A stretch of 64,000 nucleotides of DNA, from assembly GCA_020638285.1 (NCBI GenBank), contig JACKIV010000001.1, positions 496,001 to 560,000 on the forward strand. Direction: 5' to 3'. Shown here in pieces: positions 1 to 7,175 of this stretch. The notes under the pieces were generated by a model. It worked only from the letters and a program-made list of their open reading frames with translations, made no database searches and had not been told where the DNA came from. The translations under genes and the position numbers were made by a program. Positions within the stretch are counted from its first letter, which is position 1. Each line of letters starts with the position of its first letter. The DNA is from Rhodospirillales bacterium. GTDB lineage: Bacteria > Pseudomonadota > Alphaproteobacteria > Micavibrionales > Micavibrionaceae.

Positions 1-1
1 T

Positions 2-418
2 GATTCTGAAAAATCGCGGACCTGCAATGCCGAGGTCCGCATGGGGCCGGATCTGGACGAGGTTGAGGCTGAAATTCAGGTCACTTATGATCGGCCAGAG
101 CCCGGAAAGCCGTCCATGGAGCAGATTTACTGGATGCGGGCGCGGCCTCAGGTGGTCGATGCCTGGACCCCGGTTCAACTGCGGATCAAGGGCGAGGATC
201 CCACCACGAAAATTCCGGACTGGGAAACGAAAAGCTGCGCCCTGTTCCGGGCCTGCGTTCTGGTCCTTCAGGCCGGGGCCATTCCGGATTTTGACACGCT
301 GATCGCTCAGGAAATGAACGACAAGGGAGGCCGCACCACCATGCGCGGGGGAAGCAGCAAGGCACCGAAGATCAAGCCGGCGGCGCTTCTCGATATGAAA
401 AAAGGCGGCGGGTTTTAG
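2..418 (+). CDS. Unknown protein, 5'-truncated by window edge
   Basis: The reading frame is open to the left edge of the window, so the true start lies outside; an internal ATG at 41 is possible but has no clear ribosome site. The 138 visible residues form a soluble, mixed-charge domain with a motif reading IYWMRARPQVVDAW and a basic, Gly/Lys-rich tail ending in MKKGGGF. There is no signal peptide or membrane segment in the visible part. I do not recognise the family. The gene converges on the transglycosylase gene that follows, with a hairpin between the two stop codons. Confidence 0.6.
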   Translation, partial: DSEKSRTCNAEVRMGPDLDEVEAEIQVTYDRPEPGKPSMEQIYWMRARPQVVDAWTPVQLRIKGEDPTTKIPDWETKSCALFRACVLVLQAGAIPDFDTLIAQEMNDKGGRTTMRGGSSKAPKIKPAALLDMKKGGGF

Positions 419-422
419 CGTT

Positions 423-456
423 TTCTGCCATCCCTGCTTTCGCGGGGATAGCAGAA
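423..456. terminator. Hairpin between convergent genes
   Basis: Arms TTCTGCCATCCC (423-434) and GGGATAGCAGAA (445-456) pair over 12 positions with a single mismatch. The hairpin sits exactly between two convergent stop codons, so it could end transcription in both directions. No long T-run follows on either strand, so intrinsic termination would be inefficient. Confidence 0.45.
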
Positions 457-458
457 TC

Positions 459-1403
459 TCACTCATTATAGGTGCTTTGCCGTTCGTGCGGGCGAGAATT
501 TGGAGCGCTCCTGGGCTCTCCGCGTTCGGATTCTTCAAGACGGGCGAGAAACAGAATTTCCGAAGGCGCAAGAAGGGGCTGCGGGCCAGCGGGAATCCGG
601 CGGTCCGATGCCCGATAGGTCGTATTTGCCTGATTTTGGGGCTCTGTTTCCCCAAAAGGCCAGAAAGAGGGTGAGGAATCGGGGCGATCCCATCCTTCGA
701 CGGCGATGGTCTGGTTGATATTCAGATTGTTTTGCTGTGCGGCTTTGCGGGTTCCATCTGCGAAGGTCTGTGTTCCGGAAAATTTTTCCGCAAACATATT
801 ATAAATTTCCGCTACAGAGCGCTCGCGGCCCGTGCTCGTACTATAAAAAACATTCCGATTGGCATTTGCTGCCCTGGGCAAAATATCCGCGCCGGACTGA
901 AGCGGGTTCTCATCCAGAGCCTTTAGAAGGGCTCCTGCTCCGCCTGCGCCCAGAAAATGGGCCAGATACAACTCGGTTCCCCCGACTTCGCCGCCCCATG
1001 TCTGTTCCAGAATCCGCTTGTTGTCGGCGGCGTATTCGGCGGCCATCATGGCCGAGGCCTCCGGGTCTTTCCGCAGGGCAAGAATTTCCCGGCGCAGGGC
1101 CGGATCGTTCACCCGGCCTTTTGCGTCGATCTGACTGGCGTAATCGCCCAGACCGTATTTTTCGCCGTGGTTGCGAACCATGGTCAACCATGTTTTTTCG
1201 ATAAACTGGTAAAGGCCGGTCGCGCTGCTGGTCCGGGCTTTGGCGTTGGGGTCAAAGCCGCTTTCCTGCGCGGCTTTTCCGACCATATAGTCAAAATCGA
1301 CGCCCGTGGTCAGGCTGGCCTTGCGAATGGCACTCAGGACCGTTCGTGGCGCGCCTGAGGATGCCGAACTGATGTTTTCGATTGCGTTGGTAAAAGCAGC
1401 CAT
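459..1403 (-). CDS. Lytic transglycosylase (SLT domain)
   Basis: Predicted peptidoglycan lytic transglycosylase of 314 residues. The SLT fold occupies about residues 20-160. The likely catalytic glutamate is Glu47 in AAQESGF, followed by the family signature ATGLYQF at 61-67, as in Slt/MltE-type enzymes. The C-terminal 100 residues are Pro/Ser/Arg-rich and look disordered. No N-terminal signal peptide is visible, so export would need another route, such as a flagellar or secretion-machine-associated path; this is inference. The ATG at 1403 opens a protein that aligns well with SLT domains from its first residues. The family call is firm; the physiological role (cell-wall turnover or opening the wall for an apparatus) is open. 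Confidence 0.85.
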   Translation of the reverse strand: MAAFTNAIENISSASSGAPRTVLSAIRKASLTTGVDFDYMVGKAAQESGFDPNAKARTSSATGLYQFIEKTWLTMVRNHGEKYGLGDYASQIDAKGRVNDPALRREILALRKDPEASAMMAAEYAADNKRILEQTWGGEVGGTELYLAHFLGAGGAGALLKALDENPLQSGADILPRAANANRNVFYSTSTGRERSVAEIYNMFAEKFSGTQTFADGTRKAAQQNNLNINQTIAVEGWDRPDSSPSFWPFGETEPQNQANTTYRASDRRIPAGPQPLLAPSEILFLARLEESERGEPRSAPNSRPHERQSTYNE

Positions 1404-1497
1404 GAGACACTATTCCACAGAAGTTCAGGGTTAATCATCGTACACCAGGGGGGCAGGCGGGATCTGAACATCCCATCCTGTCCCGGATCAGACCTTT

Positions 1498-1530
1498 GCA
1501 ATCTTTGTGCCAGCGCAATCTTTGTGCCAG
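1498..1530. repeat. Tandem 16-bp direct repeat upstream of fadE-like gene
   Basis: The unit GCAATCTTTGTGCCAG occurs at 1498-1513 and again at 1515-1530, a perfect duplication with a 17-bp period. It ends 20 bp before the ribosome site of the acyl-CoA dehydrogenase gene. It could be a duplicated regulator site or a replication-slippage product; nothing in the sequence decides. Confidence 0.6.
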
Positions 1531-1562
1531 ACGGGATCGAAACGGTCCGCAAGGAGCTTCTT

Positions 1563-3269
1563 ATGACGTCTTACGCCCCACCGCTTAAGGATATGAGGTT
1601 TATTCTCGAATCCGTGATCGGTTTTCGCTCTCTGTTGAAGTCTGCCGATCTGGATTCGGACATGGTCTCCGGAATTCTGGAAGCCGCTGCGCTCGTGTCC
1701 ACCGAAACCATTGCGCCTTTGAATGCGCCGGGCGACCGGGCCGGGTGTGGCTTTGAGGGCGGGGCCGTGACTATGCCGCCAGGGTTTCGCGCGGCGTACA
1801 GGACCTATTGCGAAGGGGGATGGAACGCCGTTCCGTTTGATCCGGCGCATGGCGGGCAGGGGTTGCCCTGGGCGCTGGCTTTTGCGATTCAGGAAATGTG
1901 GCAGGGCGCATCTTTGGCGTTCGGGCTGTGTCCTTTGCTCAATCAGGGCGCGGTGGAGGCCATTTCTGCTCATGCGGATGAAGACCTTAAGAAAGATGTC
2001 TTGCCGCACCTGATTTCCGGTCTGTGGACCGGGACAATGAATTTAACGGAGTCTCAGGCGGGATCTGATCTGTCCGCCATTCGTGCGCTGGCTACGGCGT
2101 GTCCCGATGGCACATGGAGCTTGACGGGGCAGAAGATTTTTATCACCTACGGCGAACACGATCTATCTGAAAACATTATTCATCTGGTTCTGGCCCGGAC
2201 CGAGGGCGCGCCGGAGGGGATCAGGGGGCTGTCTCTTTTCTGCGTTCCGAAGACTCTTCCTGACGGGACCCAAAATTCCGTGACTTGTGCAGGGCTGGAA
2301 CACAAGCTGGGCATTCACGCCTCGCCCACTTGTACGATGGTGTTTGACGGGGCGCAGGGGCGGCTGGTCGGGGATCTGAATGCGGGTCTTAAATGCATGT
2401 TCACCATGATGAACAATGCGCGCCTGTCGGTGGGGCTGCAAGGCGTGGCGATTGCCGAGCGGGCGCTTCAGGCGGCGGTGTCTTATGCAAAGGAGCGGGT
2501 GCAGGGGTCTTTGCCTCAGGGCGGGGCGCGGATCGCCATTCTGGGCCATCCGGATATTCGCCGGATTTTGCTTTCGGCAGGCGTGCAGATCGAGGCCATG
2601 CGGGCCTTGACGTATTACGCGGCGTTTTTGCTGGATCGGGCGGAGGAGGGGGATGCGGACTCGCAAAGTCTCGTGGATCTTCTCACTCCGGTCGTCAAGG
2701 CATGGGGGACCGAAATTGCGGTTGAGGTTTCTTCGGCGGCGATTCAGGTTCATGGCGGGATGGGCTATATTGAAGAAACCGGGGTCCCGCAATTTTACCG
2801 CGATGCACGCATTCTGCCGATTTACGAAGGCACGAACGGGATTCAGTCGGTCGATCTTGTCTTTCGGAAAATAATGCGTGATGAGGGCAAAACGGCCCGG
2901 CGCTGGATAGCGCAGGCGCGGGCGGAATCGGATGGATTCCCTGATTTGGCGGCGATGCTGGATCGCCTTGAGGCGCTGACCGGATGGGTTCTGGATGAGG
3001 GGGCGGCGGGGCGGATGGATTCCATCGCAGCGTCCTGCGCGACATATCTCAAGGCGTTCGGCGTGATCGCAGGCGGGGTCATGATGGCGCGCAGCGCTCG
3101 GGCGGCGCGGGCGCTCGGGGACGATCCGGCGTGGAAGGACTTTTCTATACGCAAGATCAAGTCTACCCGATTTTATAATGACAACATTTTGCCCCGGGCG
3201 CTGGGGCTTATCGACATCACGCGCCGGGGGGCGGAGTCGACTTTGGCATTTTCTCTGGAGGATTTTTGA
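1563..3269 (+). CDS. Acyl-CoA dehydrogenase, DmdC/FadE-like
   Basis: FAD-dependent acyl-CoA dehydrogenase of 568 residues, close in length and architecture to 3-methylmercaptopropionyl-CoA dehydrogenase (DmdC) and related long FadE proteins with an extra C-terminal domain. The N-terminus MTSYAPPLKDMRF is typical of that group. NLTESQAGSDL marks the flavin-binding middle domain, and QVHGGMGYIEE and LPIYEGTNGIQ lie in the C-terminal helical domain. The Glu of YEGTNG is the expected catalytic base. I chose the ATG at 1563 over the in-frame one at 1524 because AAGGAG lies 6 nt upstream. Whether the substrate is a fatty acyl-CoA or a sulfur-containing one cannot be told from sequence. Confidence 0.88.
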   Translation: MTSYAPPLKDMRFILESVIGFRSLLKSADLDSDMVSGILEAAALVSTETIAPLNAPGDRAGCGFEGGAVTMPPGFRAAYRTYCEGGWNAVPFDPAHGGQGLPWALAFAIQEMWQGASLAFGLCPLLNQGAVEAISAHADEDLKKDVLPHLISGLWTGTMNLTESQAGSDLSAIRALATACPDGTWSLTGQKIFITYGEHDLSENIIHLVLARTEGAPEGIRGLSLFCVPKTLPDGTQNSVTCAGLEHKLGIHASPTCTMVFDGAQGRLVGDLNAGLKCMFTMMNNARLSVGLQGVAIAERALQAAVSYAKERVQGSLPQGGARIAILGHPDIRRILLSAGVQIEAMRALTYYAAFLLDRAEEGDADSQSLVDLLTPVVKAWGTEIAVEVSSAAIQVHGGMGYIEETGVPQFYRDARILPIYEGTNGIQSVDLVFRKIMRDEGKTARRWIAQARAESDGFPDLAAMLDRLEALTGWVLDEGAAGRMDSIAASCATYLKAFGVIAGGVMMARSARAARALGDDPAWKDFSIRKIKSTRFYNDNILPRALGLIDITRRGAESTLAFSLEDF

Positions 3270-3379
3270 TGGCTGTGTCCAAAATCCGGGGATAAAGTGT
3301 TTTGGCCTCCGGTTTTTCTGGCGGGAGGATTCGAGAAAACCTATACTAAATTCTGTTGGCGTGGTTATACTCCGTAGCC

Positions 3380-4411
3380 ATGCGTCTGAAGTCTTTCCAA
3401 GCGAGAACCATGACCGAAGCCATGCGAATGGTCCGCGAATCTCTGGGCGAGGACGCCATCATCGTCGCCACGGGCGAAGAAGATGGTGGTCGTTCCGTGT
3501 CTGTGACGGCTGCAATTGATCCGGGTCCCGCTTTTGAACTGGGACGGGGCGGCGCACCAGCCGTCTCGCGCGACTGGCTCCAGTATGATGAGGAAGAAGA
3601 CCAATCTGCCGTTGCCGAAGCCATTACCGATGCCATGCTCCGCCACGGCGTGCCGGAGGATGTCACGGATCAGATCGTCTCTTGCGCAACCGTTATGGCG
3701 CTGGAACAGCCCCATATCGCCTTGATCGCCGCGCTGGAACATCTTTTTACCTTTCGTCCCCTGTCGACCTTGCCTTTGTCGGGCGGGATGTCCACGCGCC
3801 CGGTTCTGCTGGCTGGCATGCCTGGCGCGGGCAAAACTCTGGCTGCTGCCAAAATTGCTGCGCGCGGGGCTCTGGCGGGACGGAAGATGTCGGTTATCAC
3901 CATGGATACGGTGCGGGCGGGAGGCGTAGAACAGCTTGCGGCCTTTACGACGTTGTTGAATGTTCCTCTGGTCAAGGCGCGAAACGTGGATGAACTGGTT
4001 GCCGCTGTTGATCGGGCTCGCGATGTGGATCAGATTGTCGTTGATACGGGTGGCGTTAATCCGTTCTCGGCGGAGGAGTTGCGTGGAATCGGGCGCGTTA
4101 TCGAATCGGTTTCGTGCGATCCTGTTCTGGTCCTGCCCGGTGGAATTGATGCCGAGGAGTCCGGCGATATCGGGCGTCTGTTTGCATCCGTGGGCGTGAG
4201 GCGTTTGTTGCCCAGCCGTCTGGACGTGGCACGTCGGCTTGGTGGATTGCTTCAGGCGGCGCATCAGGGCGGGCTGGCTTTTTCCGATGCGTCCTGTACG
4301 CCGCAGGTTGCCGCAGGTCTGGTTTCTCTGGATCCGGCAGCCTTGAGTGATTTTCTGATGCCTGCGGGGTCCGAACGGGCTGGACAGACGACGATGAAAG
4401 CGGCAGGATAG
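3380..4411 (+). CDS. flhF: FlhF, SRP-type GTPase for flagellar placement
   Basis: FlhF recruits early flagellar components to the cell pole. The 343-residue protein begins MRLKSFQARTMTEAM, the conserved FlhF N-terminus. It carries the SRP-GTPase P-loop GMPGAGKT at 146-153, the DTVRAGGVEQL motif at 176-186 and VDTGG at 221-225. The C-terminus is GTPase-like but shorter and less conserved than Ffh/FtsY. The start at 3380 is preferred because the conserved N-terminus begins there; its ribosome site is weak. It is followed 6 nt later by flhG, its usual partner, implying one transcript. A TATACT box at 3342-3347 may be the -10 element. flhA, often found just upstream, is absent here. Confidence 0.9.
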   Translation: MRLKSFQARTMTEAMRMVRESLGEDAIIVATGEEDGGRSVSVTAAIDPGPAFELGRGGAPAVSRDWLQYDEEEDQSAVAEAITDAMLRHGVPEDVTDQIVSCATVMALEQPHIALIAALEHLFTFRPLSTLPLSGGMSTRPVLLAGMPGAGKTLAAAKIAARGALAGRKMSVITMDTVRAGGVEQLAAFTTLLNVPLVKARNVDELVAAVDRARDVDQIVVDTGGVNPFSAEELRGIGRVIESVSCDPVLVLPGGIDAEESGDIGRLFASVGVRRLLPSRLDVARRLGGLLQAAHQGGLAFSDASCTPQVAAGLVSLDPAALSDFLMPAGSERAGQTTMKAAG

Positions 4412-4417
4412 GACGTC

Positions 4418-5251
4418 ATGACCGAATCTTCCCTGATGTCCGATTCTTCCTCTTCTCCGGCCCCCGCTTTCCGTCGGGGCAAGAACATTCTTGCCGTGGC
4501 CAGCGGCAAGGGCGGCGTGGGCAAGACGTGGTTTTCCATTACCCTGTCCCATGCTCTGGCGCGGGCCGGAAAGCGCGTGTTGCTCTTTGACGGCGATCTG
4601 GGGCTTGCGAATGTGGATGTCCAGCTTGGTCTGATGCCCCGGCGGGACCTCAACGATGTGATTCGCGGACGTCTGGGACTGGAAAAAGTCATCCAGAGAT
4701 TTGACGATGGCGGTTTTGATATCGTTGCGGGTCGGTCTGGTCAGGCGTCTCTCTCGGCTTTGCCGGGGCAGCGTTTGTCCCTGCTGCGGGACCAGCTTCT
4801 GGATGTTGCCGATTCCTATGACGTTGTCGTGTGCGATCTGGGGGCGGGCGTGGATCGGACGGTGCGGATGTTTTCGGCGGCGGCGACGCGCACGCTTCTG
4901 ATTACGACAGACGAGCCGACCTCCTTGACCGATGCCTATGCCTTTATCAAACTGGGCAGTGCGGCGGGTATGTCGCGCAATGTCAGCATCGTCGTCAATA
5001 TGGCTCCCGGCGTGACCGAGGGCGAGAAGACCTATCGCACCTTGCTGCGCGCCTGTGAGAATTTTCTGCGTCTGGCGCCGCCCATGGCCGGGATGATTCG
5101 GCTTGACCCCCGGGTCAAGGACACAATTCGCCACCAGACGCCCATTCTCACCCGCTCGCCCAATACCGAGTCGGCGCAGGACGTGGAGCGGATTGCGCGG
5201 ATCGTGATGGACGATCTTCTTGAATCACGCCGTGCTGCTGTGCGGGCTTGA
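4418..5251 (+). CDS. flhG: FlhG/FleN, MinD-type ATPase
   Basis: FlhG (FleN, YlxH) is a ParA/MinD-family ATPase that limits flagellar number and stimulates FlhF GTPase. The 277-residue protein has the deviant Walker A motif ASGKGGVGKT with its signature lysine at about residues 28-37, FDGDLGLANVDVQLG (Walker A' region) and a VVCDLGAG Walker B strand. A Ser/Pro-rich N-terminal extension of about 20 residues precedes the ATPase fold, where other FlhG proteins carry an FlhF-activating helix. It is co-directional with flhF (6-nt gap) and with the pilin-like gene (2-nt gap), so all three are probably co-transcribed. Confidence 0.9.
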   Translation: MTESSLMSDSSSSPAPAFRRGKNILAVASGKGGVGKTWFSITLSHALARAGKRVLLFDGDLGLANVDVQLGLMPRRDLNDVIRGRLGLEKVIQRFDDGGFDIVAGRSGQASLSALPGQRLSLLRDQLLDVADSYDVVVCDLGAGVDRTVRMFSAAATRTLLITTDEPTSLTDAYAFIKLGSAAGMSRNVSIVVNMAPGVTEGEKTYRTLLRACENFLRLAPPMAGMIRLDPRVKDTIRHQTPILTRSPNTESAQDVERIARIVMDDLLESRRAAVRA

Positions 5252-5253
5252 AC

Positions 5254-6003
5254 ATGGGCGTATGCAGGCGGCTTGATCCTTCTTCTTCTCGGACGCGCGG
5301 CAGTGTGATTGTCTGGATCTTATTGGGGATCGTGATGTTTGCCGCGCTTTCTCTGGCCGTCACTCAGGGCATGCGGGGCGGTGGCGAGGGCAAGATCGCC
5401 GAGGACATGGCGCGTTCGCGCGCGGTCGACATCATTCAATACGCCAATGCCCTGCGTTCGGCGATTCAGTCTATGAGGATTGAAGGGGTTTCTTCGGGGC
5501 AGATCAGCTTTGAGTCCAATCTGTTGCCCGGCTATGTCAACGGGGCGTGCCTGTCCGGGGATTGCAGGGTTTTTGGTTCGGGTGGCGGGATTGCCTATCG
5601 GAAACCTCAGGGTGACTGGCTCGACCCCCGTGAATCGGCGCGTTCCCTCTACGGCCAGTGGTATTTCGCTGCCAATGTCTGTGTGGATGGCGCGGGGGCG
5701 GGGGATGGAACCTGCGCCGGGGACGGCCTTGATAACGAAGACATTGTGGTGTTTCTGCCCTGGATCCGTCAGGAAATCTGCACACAAATCAACGACAGGC
5801 TCGGGCTTGACAATCCGGGCGGCACGCCGCCTGTCGAACCGGGCGGGGCGTGGCCTGTTGCTATGCCGAAATTTACGGGCAGTTTTGCTGACGGCGCAGT
5901 GGTGGACCAGCCAGGGATCAGCGCTGGGTGTTTCGCCGGGTCTGGCGCAAACGTGCCGCCAACGGGAACCTATGCTTTTTTTCAGGTTCTTTTGGCTCGG
6001 TGA
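5254..6003 (+). CDS. Pilin-like single-pass membrane protein
   Basis: Unrecognised 249-residue protein with an N-terminal basic stretch, one hydrophobic helix (about residues 19-38, VIVWILLGIVMFAALSLAV), then an extended helix and a large Cys-containing domain. This layout resembles type IV pilins or type II pseudopilins, but no canonical GFTLIE cleavage motif is present. Cysteines occur in closely spaced pairs (for example ACLSGDC), suggesting disulfides outside the cytoplasm. The ATG at 5254 lies 2 nt after the flhG stop; an in-frame TTG at 5248 is possible. A strong terminator follows at 6201. Its place in a flagellar-placement operon makes a role at the pole possible, but that is inference. 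Confidence 0.7.
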   Translation: MGVCRRLDPSSSRTRGSVIVWILLGIVMFAALSLAVTQGMRGGGEGKIAEDMARSRAVDIIQYANALRSAIQSMRIEGVSSGQISFESNLLPGYVNGACLSGDCRVFGSGGGIAYRKPQGDWLDPRESARSLYGQWYFAANVCVDGAGAGDGTCAGDGLDNEDIVVFLPWIRQEICTQINDRLGLDNPGGTPPVEPGGAWPVAMPKFTGSFADGAVVDQPGISAGCFAGSGANVPPTGTYAFFQVLLAR

Positions 6004-6200
6004 GTCCGTTTTTCATTTTAAATCAATGCGATATAGCGCCCTCCGTCGCATGTTTTGCATTTATGTAAAAATAAGGCTATCCTGAGAGTATGGAATTTGA
6101 TCTTTGCCGGAGCATCGGGATGCAGATTTTCGGTCTCTCCGTTTAAGGTCAGTTTCCCCGCACAGTTTCCCACTTTGTATGGTTTTATCGCTCTTGCCTT

Positions 6201-6228
6201 CCGCCCCGAACGGGGCGGTTTTTTTTAG
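6201..6228 (+). terminator. Rho-independent terminator of flhF-flhG-pilin unit
   Basis: CCGCCCCG and CGGGGCGG form a perfect 8-bp GC stem with a tiny AA loop, followed at once by eight T residues. It lies about 200 bp after the pilin-like gene with no gene in between, so it is the likely 3' end of that transcript. Confidence 0.8.
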
Positions 6229-6241
6229 GTGTTTTCCAGAT

Positions 6242-6278
6242 AAAAAGGAAGCCCTCCGCCGGGGGGGCGAAAGGCTTC
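6242..6278 (-). terminator. Rho-independent terminator on the minus strand
   Basis: Read on the minus strand, GAAGCC (6278-6273) pairs with GGCTTC (6253-6248), with an inner CGCC/GGCG stem, and is followed by C then five T residues (6246-6242). It points away from any protein gene on that strand, so it implies a non-coding transcript coming from the right. It is tail-to-tail with the plus-strand terminator at 6201. Confidence 0.55.
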
Positions 6279-6361
6279 AGTTTGCGTGTGTGGGGTCCCT
6301 CTAAGACCTTTACCGCCGTGTTGTGTGCGTGAGCGGTAAATTGGAATTTTTTAAATTCCTG
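6242..6361 (-). ncRNA. Candidate small RNA of about 120 nt
   Basis: On the minus strand a promoter with perfect -35 TTGACA (6395-6390), a 16-bp spacer and -10 TAAAAA (6373-6368) predicts a start near 6361. The transcript would contain a 7-bp hairpin GGAATTT/AAATTCC (6359-6343), a second stem with 8-bp arms TTTACCGC/GCGGTAAA (6340-6309), and would end at the minus-strand terminator at 6242. No credible open reading frame is inside. Promoter, stacked stems and terminator in the right order are what a trans-acting small RNA looks like. No known family is recognised, and expression is unproven. Confidence 0.45.
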
Positions 6362-6367
6362 ATTACC

Positions 6368-6453
6368 TTTTTACCAATTTTGACGAGACTGTCAAGCGCT
6401 CTTTCCAAAAGATGGCAAAAACGCTTGACATTTTCTAACCTTTGGTCTATATG
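6368..6453. promoter_or_regulatory. Divergent promoters sharing a 9-bp inverted repeat
   Basis: TGTCAAGCG (6390-6398) and CGCTTGACA (6422-6430) form a perfect inverted repeat separated by 23 bp. Each arm contains a complete TTGACA -35 box, pointing outward. The plus-strand promoter is TTGACA (6425-6430), 17 bp, TATATG (6448-6453), driving the XRE gene at 6493. The minus-strand one drives the candidate small RNA. A dimeric repressor bound at the arms would cover both -35 boxes. The obvious candidate is the adjacent XRE protein acting on its own promoter; this is inference. Confidence 0.5.
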
Positions 6454-6492
6454 TCGTTGCAAGATACAAAAACGGGCAACAGCGGTGGGGAC

Positions 6493-7149
6493 ATGACAAT
6501 CACGGCCGCCCAGATCCGCGGGGCACGCGGGCTTCTGAACTGGAACCAGGGCGATCTGTCGGATCGGACGGGGATTTCCGCAACCTCAATCGGGAGCATT
6601 GAGAACGGTCAGACCCAGCCGCGGGAGAGTACCCTTTCCACCATCCAGAAAACATTTGAGGACGCGGGGATTGAGTTTTCTTCCCGGGACTCTGTTCGTC
6701 GCCGCGCGAATGAGATCGTGACCTATACGGGTCGTTCCGGGTTTTGGGAATTTTACGACGATATTTACGAAACGGTCAAGGACTCGGGCGGCAGTATTTT
6801 GGTCAGTAATGTTGATGAGCGGGATTTTGAGAAGTGGCTTGGGGAGAAGAAAGCAGAGCATATTGAAAGAATGAAAGCCCTCAAGGGGAAGATTGAATAC
6901 AAGATATTGATACGAGAAGGGGATACTTTTTTCCCTGCTGTGGATTACGCTGAGTATCGCTGGATTTCGCGGGGTTATTTTTCTTCCGTTCCGTTCTACG
7001 TTTATGCTAATAAGCTGGCGATCATGCTGTTTGGAGAGACGCCAACGATTATCGTCTTGGATTACCAAGCGGTTGCGGCAACGTATCGCGCCCAGTTTCA
7101 GGCGCTCTGGGATGTTGCTGAAGAGGTCAGGGTGTGTGACGCGAAATGA
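6493..7149 (+). CDS. XRE-family regulator with sensor-like C-terminus
   Basis: Predicted DNA-binding regulator of 218 residues. A helix-turn-helix of the Cro/C1 type covers about residues 4-60 (ISATSIGSIENGQTQP is the recognition region), ending in the GIEF strand common to this class. The rest, from about residue 70, resembles the C-terminal effector domain of TrmB-like/PLD-fold regulators, with VPFYVYANKLAIMLFGE and a closing FQALWDVAEEV helix. I chose the ATG at 6493 because the promoter -10 box lies at 6448, which rules out the in-frame starts at 6442 and 6451. It sits 26 nt before the methyltransferase gene and probably controls it. Base composition is lower in GC than flanking genes, suggesting acquisition. 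Confidence 0.8.
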   Translation: MTITAAQIRGARGLLNWNQGDLSDRTGISATSIGSIENGQTQPRESTLSTIQKTFEDAGIEFSSRDSVRRRANEIVTYTGRSGFWEFYDDIYETVKDSGGSILVSNVDERDFEKWLGEKKAEHIERMKALKGKIEYKILIREGDTFFPAVDYAEYRWISRGYFSSVPFYVYANKLAIMLFGETPTIIVLDYQAVAATYRAQFQALWDVAEEVRVCDAK

Positions 7150-7175
7150 AGACACACATGTAAGGAGATCGTAAC

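Noticed and set aside
3365..5134. Minus-strand open frame of 589 codons opposite flhF-flhG
   Set aside because: It is the antisense of two well-conserved genes, is rich in His, Arg and Gln as expected from the complement, and has no motif or ribosome site.
6055..6226. A separate plus-strand small RNA ending at the 6201 terminator
   Set aside because: The possible promoter (TTGCAT, 17 bp, TATCCT) is weak and the terminator is better explained as the end of the flhF-flhG-pilin transcript.
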